Part shown: positions 22,467 through 33,004 of the stretch, one piece after another
Numbering within the stretch: position 1 is the stretch's first letter
Layout: every line of letters begins with the position of its first letter
NCBI GenBank assembly: GCA_030522415.1
Contig: CM060115.1
Span: 9,893,579-9,957,578, forward strand
Origin: Channallabes apus
Taxonomy: Eukaryota; Chordata; Actinopteri; Siluriformes; Clariidae
Length of the DNA: 64,000 bases
Direction of reading: 5' to 3'
Position numbers and translations under genes: made by a program
Notes under the pieces: model-generated
What the model was told of the DNA's origin: nothing
Seen by the model: only the letters and a program-made list of their open reading frames with translations
Databases searched by the model: none

Positions 22467-23162
22467 TGAAGGAAGAAGGATAAAAAGAAATTTAAACAAA
22501 AAGACAAGATGAATCCATACTGAAATACTATACAATGTACTGTAATATTTTGATAGGACACTGCTAAGTATAAATTATAGTTCTTAATATTAGTACATTG
22601 CTAAATGTGAATGAACGATATTATAATACAATAAATTATTGGTATAGGAAGGTCAAGAATAAGCAATTAGGAAACCCCATCCAGGAAAATCTAATTATTT
22701 ACCAAGATCAGTCACAAGAGTAAATGAGATTAAATAGTGGAAAAGCATTAAAAATGTCCTGAAATTGATGGCAGTTTCACTCTGACAATGATTCTGCATT
22801 TTCCTTTCAGCAACAACAACATTGTCAATATCATGAGAAATGTAAGTGTAGTAGAAATTTAAATGGCATAGAGAAAGTATGTAAATAACATATACATGTG
22901 CATTCAAAATGAGCAGTTTTTGAGCAGAATTAAATTATTCTACTGAATGAAATGACATTATACTAAAAGTTTTTATTAAATTAAATTCATCAATAATTTT
23001 TTGGGCATTTTAAAATTTTACTTAAAATCTGGGAATTATGTAATGTTTGCCTGAACATTCCAAGTGTCGGTCATAAAAAAAAAATTGTCTTAAGTTGATA
23101 TAAGGAGTCTTAGTTCGCACAATCAAAAGTCCCTGTTCCAGTCAAACCAGTATGCTGTTGGG

Positions 23163-23400
23163 ATTCAATTCAATTTTCAATTCAATTTTATTATTGTATA
23201 GCGCTTTTAACAATTGTCGTTGTCTCAAAGCAGCTTTACACAATCAAAAGAATTATTTAAGTTTGTATGGAATTTGAATGTGTATGAATCAGAATGATCA
23301 GATTGTCCCTGGTGAGCAAGCCGAGGGCAACAGTGGCAAGGAAAAACTCAGTGAGATTGTAATAGGAAGAAACCTTGAGAGGAACCAGACTCAACAGATT
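23163..23400 (-). mobile_element. L2 3' tail, short insertion
   Basis: Short 5'-truncated L2 tail on the minus strand (the 'gagtctggttcctctcaaggt' to 'tataaaattgaatt' end). It abuts the receptor pseudogene exactly where homology to the receptor stops (about 23400), so the insertion or a linked deletion removed the receptor's 3' half. Confidence 0.85.
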
Positions 23401-23900
23401 CTTCGAAGCAGATGCCATTGTGTGTAGTTCTATTGTATTTTTTCCTATAGACAACAAAAAACACAACTATCCAGTGTGTGCAACTGAACGAACATACTGT
23501 GTACACAATACTGCCAATCATACCATAGAGAATCTTGCGAGATTTCCTGTAGGTCACTGGGAAAGCCCCAGTAACGGTCAATGCTAATAGCCAGCAGCAG
23601 AGAGCTGACGTAAATGGTGGTGAAAAGAACATATGACATAATAGCACACATGTGATGGGAAAGGTACCACTTCATGCCCAATGCCACCTCATACATCTTC
23701 AGTGGTAGAAAAACCATCAGACAGAGTCAGATTCAGCAGGAGGACAGCTGTGGGTGTGGGCTTTTTGATAAGCTTCATGATGAAAGCATACATTGCCAGG
23801 ATATTAGCTGGTAGGCCGATTAAGAAGGTTATAATATAGGCAGCGAGAAGCACCCGGGAGTCTATCATCTGGAAGTTTTGGTAACTGCAGGACACTGGTG
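23401..23900 (-). pseudogene. FFAR2-like receptor pseudogene, unit 2
   Basis: The minus strand retains the start region (MIDS-type: 'gtctatcat' at about 23870), TM1 (RVLLAAYIITFLIGLPANILAM), the start of TM2, then a deletion in TM2 (LTLSD runs into GFSTTEDV), and TM3-TM4 with further indels (DRY-region text SIDRYWG survives). Homology ends in extracellular loop 2, where the L2 tail begins. TM5-TM7, including the ligand-binding Arg/His residues there, are absent. Confidence 0.9.
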
Positions 23901-24524
23901 GAACAAAAATAGAAATTATCATGCAGCACATTGATTGCAGTTTTTGTTTATATTAAATGGTACATGCACACATAAAGAGAATATCAGTCTTATAACTGAC
24001 CAATTAGTTTTTCTGCATTAAGTGGTGATGGTTAAGATGCAAGTGTTTCACCTGAAAATACATTATACTGTATGTAGTAAATCAAATTACTGATGTAGGA
24101 AGGAAGCACAGGCCAAACTGGTTGAGGGCGAACATATGTTCTGCAAAATTATTGGGGGTAGAATAATACACAGTTGCCCCGGAATATTTGGAAGTGCTGC
24201 CAATCAGCGTGGCATAGTTAGCACCAATTTGTCAGCCCCATTCATAGTGATTTGGACCGACTATGTGTTTAGAGAGAAATGTCTCTCTCTCTCTGACTGT
24301 ACACATCAGCATATCAGGTACACTGTAGATATCAATCTATAAATATGTCTATATGTTGTGCACCTTTAACTTTTTCCTGGCTCTAAACCCCCTTGAGTGA
24401 GAGATGTTTAAAGGCTTCTACCATAGACGGTCAACCCAAAGTGCAGGTACAAATCCATGAAAGCACAATGTTGAGCACTTCCTGATTTTTTTTTTTATTT
24501 TGACATTTGATATTTTAACTTCCT

Positions 24525-24780
24525 GGGAAAGCTCTTTTGTGTCTGGTGCTTTTCCTGGTCCTACATACTTACCTGGGTTGCTATGCTAATTACCTTCATT
24601 GTAGGTATAGGAAAATATGTAAATAGGAATTACACAGGGCATGTTTCATGAATACTATAAATGTCCCTATTGTTTTTTTTTTGTGTTCTGTCTGTTTGCA
24701 TTGCAGGTACTGTATCGTTTACATGTGTGCTTCCAGATTGCACAAATACAGGCAAGACACTGGATCATGCTAGAAGGATA
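24525..24780 (+). pseudogene. lim2 3' remnant, unit 3
   Basis: Resembles lim2 exon 3 from 'tcctgggaaagc' to 'accttcattgtag' and exon 4 from 'gcattgcaggta' to 'gctagaaggataaagagg' (24705-24780). The exon 3 acceptor and start are lost, and exon 4 has frame-changing differences (CAGGTACTGTATCG). Non-functional passenger of the duplicated segment. Confidence 0.88.
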
Positions 24781-25241
24781 AAGAGGAATAAAAAAACAAG
24801 CAAACAAGAATAATACTTAATGAAATGGAATATATTGTAATGTCGTTAGTACATTGATAAATTTACATGATATTGTTAAATGTTGGTACATTGCGAAATT
24901 ATAGTATAATGTATTAATGGTATATGAAGGACAAGAATAAGCCATTAGGAAAATCAAATTATTTACCTACAACACGTTTAATAACAAGAGTAAATAATAT
25001 TAAATATTGGAAAATCATTTAAAAGGCCCTGAAATTAATGGTAGTCCCTGTTTCACTCTGATAAATTATTCTGCACTACCTTTCCATGTTGCATTCAAAA
25101 TGGAGATTGTGAGAATATAAAGCAATAAATAATCAAACTAATCAAATATTGTTTTTTACTGGCTTAAAAAAAAAAAAAACTACTGTGTGATTTTTGCGTC
25201 CTTGGTGAAACATACCATAATGGGCAACAACCCATTCATTA

Positions 25242-25393
25242 ACACAACAATCAATATTTCAAATGTCATTAATGACACAATCAATATTCCACATGTCCGT
25301 AACAACACAATCAATATTTCAAATGACAGTAATATCACAATCAGTATATAAAATGTCAGTAATGATACAATCAATATTCTAAATGACAGCAAT
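25242..25393. repeat. 30-bp minisatellite, about 5 units
   Basis: Five diverged head-to-tail units of about 30 bp, consensus ACACAATCAATATTTCAAAT followed by GTCAGTAATG. It produces a meaningless repetitive frame on the minus strand. Located between the unit 3 lim2 remnant and the receptor gene's 3' end. Confidence 0.85.
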
Positions 25394-26292
25394 TAATAGA
25401 AATGTATTTGTTTGATAAAAGGATGATTATTTTTTCACAATAAAAAAATTTGGTTTCGAGCCAAGCTGGGACTTTTGATTATGCAAAATAGCAGAACAGT
25501 TATGAGAGTTAAAAAAAAAATACACTAATGAACTTATCCCAGTATTTCACTAGTTCTTGGTAGAAAGTTCAAGATATAAAGTTTGCTCAGAATGCCAGAG
25601 TCATGATGTTTTCATGTCTGAAACACTGGCCAACCAGGTATTCCTTTAATAGCTTATGTAGAAATAGCTTGGAGCGAGGTCAGGAAATTATTGTGTGTTC
25701 AGTTCCCATAGACAGTTGTGTCTTTTCCACAACTTAGTGACAAATTATCCATTGATTTTCAAGGATCAGTCATTCCACTCACTGAACTGGCTTCTTTAAA
25801 ATGTTTGCACCATCCAAATGTACTGTGACTTAGAATCTCACAATCGTACTGTGCTTGAAGTCTTACTGTATATAGCTAGAAATAGAAATAGCTATATTTG
25901 TGTATTGTAATGCAGCTCATCGCAAAGTGAAATTGTTTTCTGGTCTCATAAAAGAAAAGATGTTTCTTAAAAACTTTCCTGTATCAGAAAATGTATATGG
26001 CTTGATATCTGAAGATTATATTATTTTAAGAAAAATGGGTTACAATTCATAAAATTTGGCTTACAATTGTGAGTGTAACTGTAAGGCAAATCAAAGACAG
26101 AGCTGTACTAGAATAATACAGCTCTGTATTATATATAAATATGTATATATCAGAAATCAAGCAAAAAGAAAGAAAAAAAAAACAGTTCTTAGGATGTGCC
26201 TCAGCTCATGAATTTAGCTAAAACATTCAGAACTTAGCCAAAACTTAAAAAAATTAAGGAGTAAAATCATTGTAAAATCATGTAATATATTT

Positions 26293-27300
26293 TTATTTTC
26301 TGTTGCTGCTATTGTCATGGTCATGGTCATGGTTTGAGACAGAATCTCGCTCAATGCTCAAATTGCGAGGAGTTTGCGCAGTGTGAGGGGTGTTCAAGCA
26401 TAATGTGCACTTAAATGAGAAAACTTTCCAGAGATAAAATTTGGCGGTGTTGCGAAACGTGGTAGATGAGAAATAGAAGATAATAGGGTCAAGGCACGCG
26501 TTCAAGGTGCTTAAGAGCAGCGTGTAGTACCTCCACTCTGGGCTCTGATTTTCGAGAAAGCCCATCAAATGAGAGGTGTTGTAGGGCAAAAAGCAAATCA
26601 AGTAGACGATCAAGGTACCCAGCGCCATTCCAATGGCCCTCTTCTTCTTCTCCGTCGTAATGCGGGGCTTGTGGTAAAGGATCCTGATGCAGTTAAAATA
26701 ACAGAACATGCATATAGCTGAAGGTACCAAAAATAGAACTACAAAAAGCTCCAAGCGCACTCGAAGTACTATCTTATTCTGGTAATCGGTGAAGTTCTCA
26801 TAGCAGGTTTGATTGTCTGTAGTGCCATTTTTAGCATATATGGTAAAAAACACAATTGTGCAATGTGCACCACCGAACAGCCAGATAAAAATACTGACAG
26901 AGATGGCATAAAGAATCTTGCGAAATTTCCTGTAGGTCACTGGGAAAGCCACTCCCAAGTAGCGGTCAATGCTAATAGCCATCAGCAACAGGGAACTGAC
27001 ATAGATGGTGCTGAAAAAGACAAAGGACATGATAGCACACACGTCCTGGGAAAGGTACCACTTCATGTCCGATGCTGCCTCATACATCTTCAATGGTAGG
27101 AAAACCAAGAAGAGGAGATCAGAGAGAGTCAGATTCAGCAGCAGGACGTCTGTGGGTGTGGGCTTTTTGATAAGCTTCATGATGAAAGCATACATTGCCA
27201 GGATATTAGCTGGTAGGCCGATTAAGAAGGTTATAATGTAGGCAGCGAGAAGCACCTGGGAGTTTATATACTGGGTGGGTGTCATCTGGGTGGGTGTCAT
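26293..27300 (-). CDS. ffar2: FFAR2-like short-chain fatty-acid receptor, unit 3 (335 aa)
   Basis: Single coding exon for a seven-TM class A GPCR of the FFAR2/FFAR3 (GPR43/GPR41) family. Human FFAR2 senses acetate, propionate and butyrate at the cell surface and couples to Gi/o and Gq. ATG is at 27300; the frame extends further only through a TTG, and a splice acceptor (tttttgtttcaccag) lies just upstream, fitting a non-coding first exon. Visible are TM1 (AAYIITFLIGLPANILAM), the DRY motif (SIDRYLG), the loop 2 Cys in CYENF, and NPxxY-like DPIIFY. The carboxylate-binding residues of human FFAR2 (H140, R180, H242, R255) correspond to H146, R182, H244 and R257. Oddities: N-terminal duplication MTPTQMTPTQ, Arg for Pro before VRLE (LRVRLE), Ser for Leu in PLAIC, two N-glycosylation sequons in loop 2, and an HDHDHDN tail. 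Confidence 0.95.
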   Translation of the reverse strand: MTPTQMTPTQYINSQVLLAAYIITFLIGLPANILAMYAFIMKLIKKPTPTDVLLLNLTLSDLLFLVFLPLKMYEAASDMKWYLSQDVCAIMSFVFFSTIYVSSLLLMAISIDRYLGVAFPVTYRKFRKILYAISVSIFIWLFGGAHCTIVFFTIYAKNGTTDNQTCYENFTDYQNKIVLRVRLELFVVLFLVPSAICMFCYFNCIRILYHKPRITTEKKKRAIGMALGTLIVYLICFLPYNTSHLMGFLENQSPEWRYYTLLLSTLNACLDPIIFYFSSTTFRNTAKFYLWKVFSFKCTLCLNTPHTAQTPRNLSIERDSVSNHDHDHDNSSNRK

Positions 27301-27407
27301 TTTGGTGACTGCAGGACACTGGTGAAACAAAAATAAGAAACATCATGCAGCACACGGATTGTAGTTTTTCATCTACACATATATGGTACATGCACACATA
27401 TACATGC

Positions 27408-27663
27408 ACAACATATATAACCCTGGATTATGAGCATAATTCATTCCGAAAGCGGGCTCGTATTCCAAAACACTCGTAAACTCAAATTTTCCCATAAGAA
27501 AAATGTACATTTTAATTATTCGTTCTACAGCCCAAAAAATTAAATACATAGAAATATTTAACACAAAATATTAAGTAAAAATAAAACAAATTAACCTGCA
27601 CTTTACCTTTAAATATAAAGTAAAAAAATCCCAACAGATATTTTCGTTTGTGCGCGCAGGCGC

Positions 27664-27697
<34 letters not shown>

Positions 27698-28505
27698 CGT
27701 GTGTGAATCTAAAGTAAGCTCCCCTCTCCCCATTCTCATCTTACACAATTACCCTTTCTCCACTCTTTTCAGACATATGCGCACACACACAACGGAAACA
27801 CTGTTTAATTGGAAAAATAAACAAGAAATCTCTCTAATGACACTCAATTGAGCAACACACTAACGTAATCACTGGTGTAAAGTAAAAATAAAACAAATTA
27901 ACCTGCACTTTACCTTTGAAAAGAATCGCGACAGAGCAGTGTTTCTGTGTAGAGCAGAAAGAAAGTGTGTGTGTGTCTGTGTGTGTCTGTGAAGGCGAAA
28001 GTAGGAGGGGTCTGTGTGTGTGTGGCATGGTGTCCAATGATGCGTGCACACACAGACACAAAGAGCAGGCTGATATAGAGAGAGAAAATAGATCTTTAAC
28101 ATCTCTAATGAAACTTGCTTTTGCTTTATTCATCATGCGTGCTGTATACACACGCAAACAGACACAAAATAAAATGTGTTTTACGCACACACACGTGGTC
28201 ACAGTGTTATAGTAAACAGTTCACGCATGCACGGATGATTATACCAGTAAGAGACGAACACTAAGACTGAGCAGGGGAGACGATTATCCACAATTCTGCA
28301 GCACAAGAGAGAGAAAGACCGTTGGCTCAGTTGTGATAATGTGACGCTCGGCGTCAAAACAAGAAGCTCATGCGTGATACATGATACTCTGCACTTGTAA
28401 ACCAAGACTTGTTAATTTTCCAAGTCAAAATTTATTAAAATTCTTTGCTCGTCTTGCGGAACACTCACAAACCGCGTTACTCGCAATCTGAGGTTTCACT
28501 GTACA
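27408..28505. repeat. DNA-transposon-like dispersed repeat in receptor 5' flank
   Basis: Both ends are related in inverted orientation: the left end reads 'ccctggattatgag…cattccgaaagcggg' and the right end, reversed, reads 'aacctcagattgcgag…gttccgcaagacgag'. A segment of about 38 bp (core 'aaataaaacaaattaacctg') occurs twice inside, at about 27573-27612 and 27880-27918. (GT)n tracts are at 27665-27692 and nearby. No protein is encoded. Receptor-flank sequence resumes at 28505. Family assignment is not possible by eye. Confidence 0.6.
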
Positions 28506-28981
28506 GTATATCAGTCATGTAACTAATGCTTGTCTAATTGCTTTTTTTCTTCATTAAGTCAATGGTGGACTAAAGCCGTTGAAGATGTTGTGGGGTTTTG
28601 TGGAAATATGGTGTTTTATCTGAAAATATATTATACAGAATAAATCATATTACAAATCACATAAATTACTGATATGAGCAAAACACATTTAGTGTAAGAA
28701 AGCACAGGTCTAACTGGTTGTACTGTACCATAAGAGACAGGAAGAAAGGAAATATGTTCTGGTGCCTTATGCGCAGTGTTGGGGGACGTTAATTTAAAAA
28801 AGAAACAAATTTTTACAAAATTAATAAAAAACTAACATTACAAAATTATAGTCATTAGAAAGTAATCAGTTACATTCCAGCATTACTTTCTGATAAAAGT
28901 TCGAGTACTTTTCCGCTGCAGAAAATGAAAACTCCTTTGTGGTTCTTCATGCATGTTGCTTTAGTCAAGACTTTTATAATT

Positions 28982-29330
28982 ACAGTGAAACCTCGGATTG
29001 CGAGTAATGCGGTTTGCGAGCGTTCCGCAAAACGAGCAAATTTTTTAAATACATTTTGACGTGTACTGTTTATTATAACACACGTGTGTGTGCCCGTGTA
29101 AAGCAAAAGCAAGTCTCATTGGAGTGGTTAGAGATCCATTTTCTCTCTCTCTGTGTCAGCCTGCACATTGGACAGCATGCTCCCTCCCTCCTCCGCTCAC
29201 CTGCACATACCCGCCTTCCTCTCGCCTACACACAAACACACACACACTCTTAATGGACATTGCTCTGTCGCGATCCTTTTTAAAGGTAAAAGTGAAGGTT
29301 AATTTGGATTATTTTTACTTTACAGCAGTG
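28982..29330. repeat. partial copy of the 27.4-28.5 kb repeat
   Basis: Starts 'acagtgaaacctcggattgcgagt', the same end as the right terminus of the 27.4-28.5 kb repeat but in opposite orientation. It continues through 'gttccgcaaaacgagcaaat' to the internal 'tctgtcgcgatcctttttaaaggtaaa' block. The other end is not identifiable. Confidence 0.6.
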
Positions 29331-29339
29331 ATTCCGTGT

Positions 29340-29680
29340 GTGTGCACTCACTTGAGTGTCATTAGCAAAGTTCCTTGTTAATTTTCGCGTATGTGTATGT
29401 GTGTGCACGTGTGTGTGTGTAAAACTCAAATAAGAGAGGAGGAAGAGTACTGTGTAAGATGAGAAGAGGGAGAGGGTCTCATTCCTCCTCTTACTTTAGC
29501 TTAACACACAAACACACAGTTACACAGCGCCAGCGTGCGCACACACACACACATACAAAGTGCAATGCGCGCACAAACACTACCGGGAATGCTTATCTTG
29601 CCAGTATTACTCACAGCTGTACAGTCATCAAACTGCCACATTTCTGCGCTGATTTAACACTGAAAATTTTATACTAAATT
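29340..29680. other. GT-rich stretch and short piece of unit 3 flank
   Basis: GT/CA-rich microsatellite-like sequence (29395-29420 and 29520-29555), then 29600-29660 (ccagtattactcacagctgtac… gcgctgattt) matching the receptor 5' flank of unit 1 at about 20485-20530. Confidence 0.5.
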
Positions 29681-29945
29681 GTTAGTATTTCAATTTGCAT
29701 GGAAAAAGAGAGTCTTGTTGTCGTGTTGCTAGATCAATGTATCTCTCTCAATCCTAGATCCTTATTTAATACCCTAGCAAAATGAACCAGAAATAAGACC
29801 AACATAGAAATCCCCACATTAATAACATGTAGTAGTGAGGACCTAATTAATTTTTTGCAATAACAAAATTGAAGACCGCAGGCAACAAAAAATTAAGACT
29901 TTGAAACTAGAGCATTTAATAAATATTGATGCAGGTGATGAGCAA
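29680..29945 (+). mobile_element. L2-type LINE fragment
   Basis: Matches the EN-RT linker region of the L2 at 33738-35921 (from 'ttgttagtatttcaa' through 'accagaaataagacc' to 'agactttgaaact'), with deletions and stops. The homology ends near 29945 and the other boundary is unclear. Confidence 0.75.
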
Positions 29946-30206
29946 TATATATATATGAAAACGCGCATGAATGTAATGAGGACATTTAATGCCTCTCTCT
30001 ACACATGCTCACACATGCATTGCACACAGGGGTGGTTTATGAGACTCAGATGAACGAGTATCTCGGAGAGTGATTCCTTCATATTCTATTGGGCGCGCAT
30101 GCGCAAAACATCGCAAAACCTCGAGTCATTCGTTCTTTTGTCATGTGAACCCCATAGACGCTATGCGGTGCAATAGATTCAAAAGAACGAACGACTGGAA
30201 GATATG
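29946..30206. other. repeat-like sequence with ACGAAC/GTTCGT motifs, left half
   Basis: Contains 'cattcgttcttttgtcatgtgaacc' and 'ttcaaaagaacgaacgact', mirrored across the RTE insertion by 32230-32325 ('aatgaacgaaacgactc', 'tgatgaacgagattcaaag'). It looks like a non-autonomous DNA element with subterminal motifs, split by the LINE. The family is unknown. Confidence 0.4.
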
Positions 30207-30219
30207 ATGGTGAATTACT

Positions 30220-32087
30220 TCTTCTTCTTTGTCTTTCGACTGCTCCCTTTCAGGGGTCGCCACAGCGAATCATCTGCCTCCATCTAACCCTATCCTCTGC
30301 ATCCTCTTCTCTCACACTAACTAGCTTCATGTCCTCTCTTACTGCATCCATAAATCTCCTCTTTGGTCTTCCTCTAGACCTCCTGCCTGGCAGTTCCAAC
30401 CTCAGCATCCTTCTATCGATATATTCACCATCTCTCCTCTGAACATGTCCAAACCACCTCAATCTGGCCTCTCTGACTTTATCTCCAAAGCATCTCACAT
30501 GAGTTGTCCCTCTGATGAACTCATTCTTGATCCTATCCATCCTTGTCACTCCCAAGGAGAACCTCAACATCTTCAGTTCTGCTACCTCCAACGCTGCCTC
30601 CTGTCTTTTCTTCAGTGCCACTGTCTCGAAGCCGTAGAGCATCGCTGGTCTCACCACTGTCCTGTACACCTGTCCTTTCATTCTCGCCGATACTCTTTTA
30701 TCGCACAACACACCTGAAACTTTTCTCCACTCATTCCAACCTGCCTGTACCCGCCTCTTCACCTCCTTTCCACACTCTCCGTTGCTCTGGACCGTTGACC
30801 CTAAGTACTTAAAGTCCTGCACCTTCTTTACCTCTGCTCCCTGTATCCTCACCGTTCCTTTTAGGTTCCTCTCATTCACACACATGTATTCCGTCTTGCT
30901 GCGGCTAACCTTCATTCCTCTGCTTTCCAGAGCGTACCTCCACCTCTCCAAATTTTCTTCTACCTGCTCCCTGCTCTCGCTACAAAGTACAATGTCATCT
31001 GCAAACATCATAGTCCAAGGAGACTCCTGTCTAACCTCATCTGTCATCCTGTCCACCACCAGAGCAAACAACAAGGGGCTTAGAGCCGATCCTTGATGCA
31101 GACCCATCTCAACCTTGAACTCTTCTGTCACACCTACAGCACATCTCACCACTGTCTTAGCGCCCTCATACATGTCCTGTACCACTCTAACATACTCTGC
31201 CACTCCAGACTTCCTCATACAACACCACAGCTCCTCTCTCGGCACCCTGTCTCTAAATCTACAAAGACACAATGCAACTCTTTATTACCTTCTCTGTACT
31301 TCTCCGCCAGCATCCTCAAAGCAAATACTGCATTTGGTGTACTCTTTCTAGGCATGAAACCATATTGCTGCTCACAAATGCTCACGTCTGCCCTTAACCT
31401 AGCTTCCACTACTCTTTCCAACAGCTTAACTGTATGGCTCATTAGCTTTATGCCTCTGTAATTGCCACAGCTCTGCACATCTCTCTTGTTCTTAAAAATC
31501 GGCACCAATACACTTCTCCTCCATTCCTCTGGAATCCTCTCACTCTTCAAGATCTTGTTAAACAAACCAGTCAGAAACTCTAGTGCCACCTCTCCTAAGC
31601 ACTTCCATACCTCCACAGGTATTTCATCAGGACCAACAGCCTTTCCACTCTTCATCCTCTTCAACGCCCTTCTCACCTCACTTTTACTAATATTTGCTAC
31701 TTCCTGCTCCACAACAGTCTCTTTGTTCTCTTTCATTTTCCTCATTCATCAACTCCTCAAAGTACCCTTTCCATTTTCCCATCACCCTCCTGGCATCTGT
31801 CAGTACATTTCCATCTCTATCTTTAATCACTCTAACCTGTTGCACATCCTTCCCATCTCTATCTTTCTGCCTCGCCAACCTGTACAGATCCACCTCACCC
31901 TCCTTACTGTCCAGCCTAGCATACAAGTCCTCATATGCTCTTTGTTTGGCCTTTGCCACTTCTACCTTCACCTTACGCTGCATCTCCCTGTACTCCTGTC
32001 TATTCTCTTCAGTGCTCTCAGAGTCCCACATCTTCTTAGCTAGCCTCTTTCCCTGTATACACTCCTGGACTTCCTCGTTCCACCACA
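30220..32087 (-). mobile_element. RTE-like LINE, 5'-truncated, 13-bp target duplication
   Basis: ATGGTGAATTACT occurs at both edges (30207-30219 and 32088-32100), so this is one target-primed insertion. Its 3' end lies on the left with an AGAAG-type microsatellite tail. The coding text is reverse transcriptase in three overlapping minus-strand frames; the endonuclease is missing by truncation. Style (GLHQGSALSPLLFALV, MMFADDIVL, KTEYMCVNE, RLRWFGHVQRR) fits the RTE clade rather than L2. Confidence 0.88.
30250..32087 (-). pseudogene. RTE-type reverse transcriptase with two frameshifts
   Basis: Read on the minus strand in three pieces: about 32087-31687 (LWWNEEVQECIQGKRLAKK, thumb-proximal linker), 31745-31215 (RT fingers: GKAVGPDEIPVEVWK, NYRGIKLMSHTVKLLERV, QYGFMPRKST, VFVDLE), and 31230-30250 (palm GLHQGSALSPLLFAL, catalytic FADD, C-terminal domain with RRSRGRPKRRFMDAV). 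Frame changes lie near 31695-31740 and near 31230, the latter within the VDLEKAYDRVPR-type motif. The polymerase Asp pair is intact but the protein is broken. Confidence 0.88.
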
Positions 32088-32100
32088 ATGGTGAATTACT

Positions 32101-32331
32101 CATTCTGTTTATTATAATATGTCCTTAGTTGCATTGTAATATTTTCATAACTGGGACTATAGCCAAAATTTGTGTATGTAGACGTATTGGGGGTATTTTT
32201 ATTGAAAACTAAACATTTTATTTTATTTCTGATCAAATGAACGAAACGACTCAAAAAAAGATTTGTTCATTTTGATGAACGAGATTCAAAGAACCGAGTC
32301 ACTAAAATTATTCGAACTTCCCATCACTAAG

Positions 32332-32365
<34 letters not shown>

Positions 32366-33004
32366 ACCAAACAGGAAGTAAAAGTGTATCATTTCCTTAA
32401 AGGGCTATTGATTCTCAACAGGATGAGAATGTTTTCCCCTTTCGCATAGGTTATTTACTGATTATATATATAAAAAAGTAATCACTATTAAAATCTATTT
32501 AGATTTCATGTTGAATGATAGAAAATTCATCAATTGATTGAATTATCTCACACTATAAAGAGTTAACACAACAAGATAGACCAGAGTCCATTGTCCTAAC
32601 TCTGAATTCTGATATAATAATACATAATGAATAATAATACCTGGTAATAGTACACAACACACTAAAATGATAAATGTTCTGAGTTTTCAATTCATGTCGT
32701 AATAGGCTTGAATTTAAGTTCAATAAGCAGAATATATTGTTCATGTTTGCATGTTTTTATATTGGGAGCTATCTTAACAGTACTGAATACTTGGCTACTA
32801 CTATAGTGATACAGTGTATGCTGTCATTTATAAGTAAATCTAGATATAACAAACATTAACGTATCATGAAGAAGAAAAAACTGTGATTTTCTGGTAACAA
32901 AATTGTGGATAGTAAAAAGGCTGATTGGCTAGTGACTTCGGAAATCCACTAGCCACATTGGCCAGTGAGCAAAAAAAAAATAATTGAAATTAGCAAGTTA
33001 TTAA
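32101..33004. other. right half of split repeat, (CA)n, then unassigned sequence
   Basis: 32101-32330 continues the repeat interrupted by the RTE insertion. A (CA)n run is at about 32339-32367. From 32400 to 33004 I recognise nothing. Confidence 0.4.

Noticed and set aside
25180..25392. Minus-strand frame rich in ILIVSLLTF-type repeats, looking like a membrane protein
   Set aside because: It is the translation of the AT-rich 30-bp minisatellite.
26809..27241. Plus-strand open frames opposite the receptor genes (also at 51947-52183 and 61059-61295), similar to each other
   Set aside because: They are exact antisense shadows of the receptor TM1-TM4 coding region; their mutual similarity follows from conservation of the receptors. 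No splice or start context supports them.
27648..28212. Cys/Val-rich frames near 27.65-28.2 kb
   Set aside because: Produced by (GT)n and (CA)n microsatellites.
30445..32128. Several plus-strand frames of 80-190 codons between 30.4 and 32.1 kb
   Set aside because: They are antisense to the RTE reverse transcriptase, whose motifs (GLHQGSALSPL, FADD) are on the minus strand.
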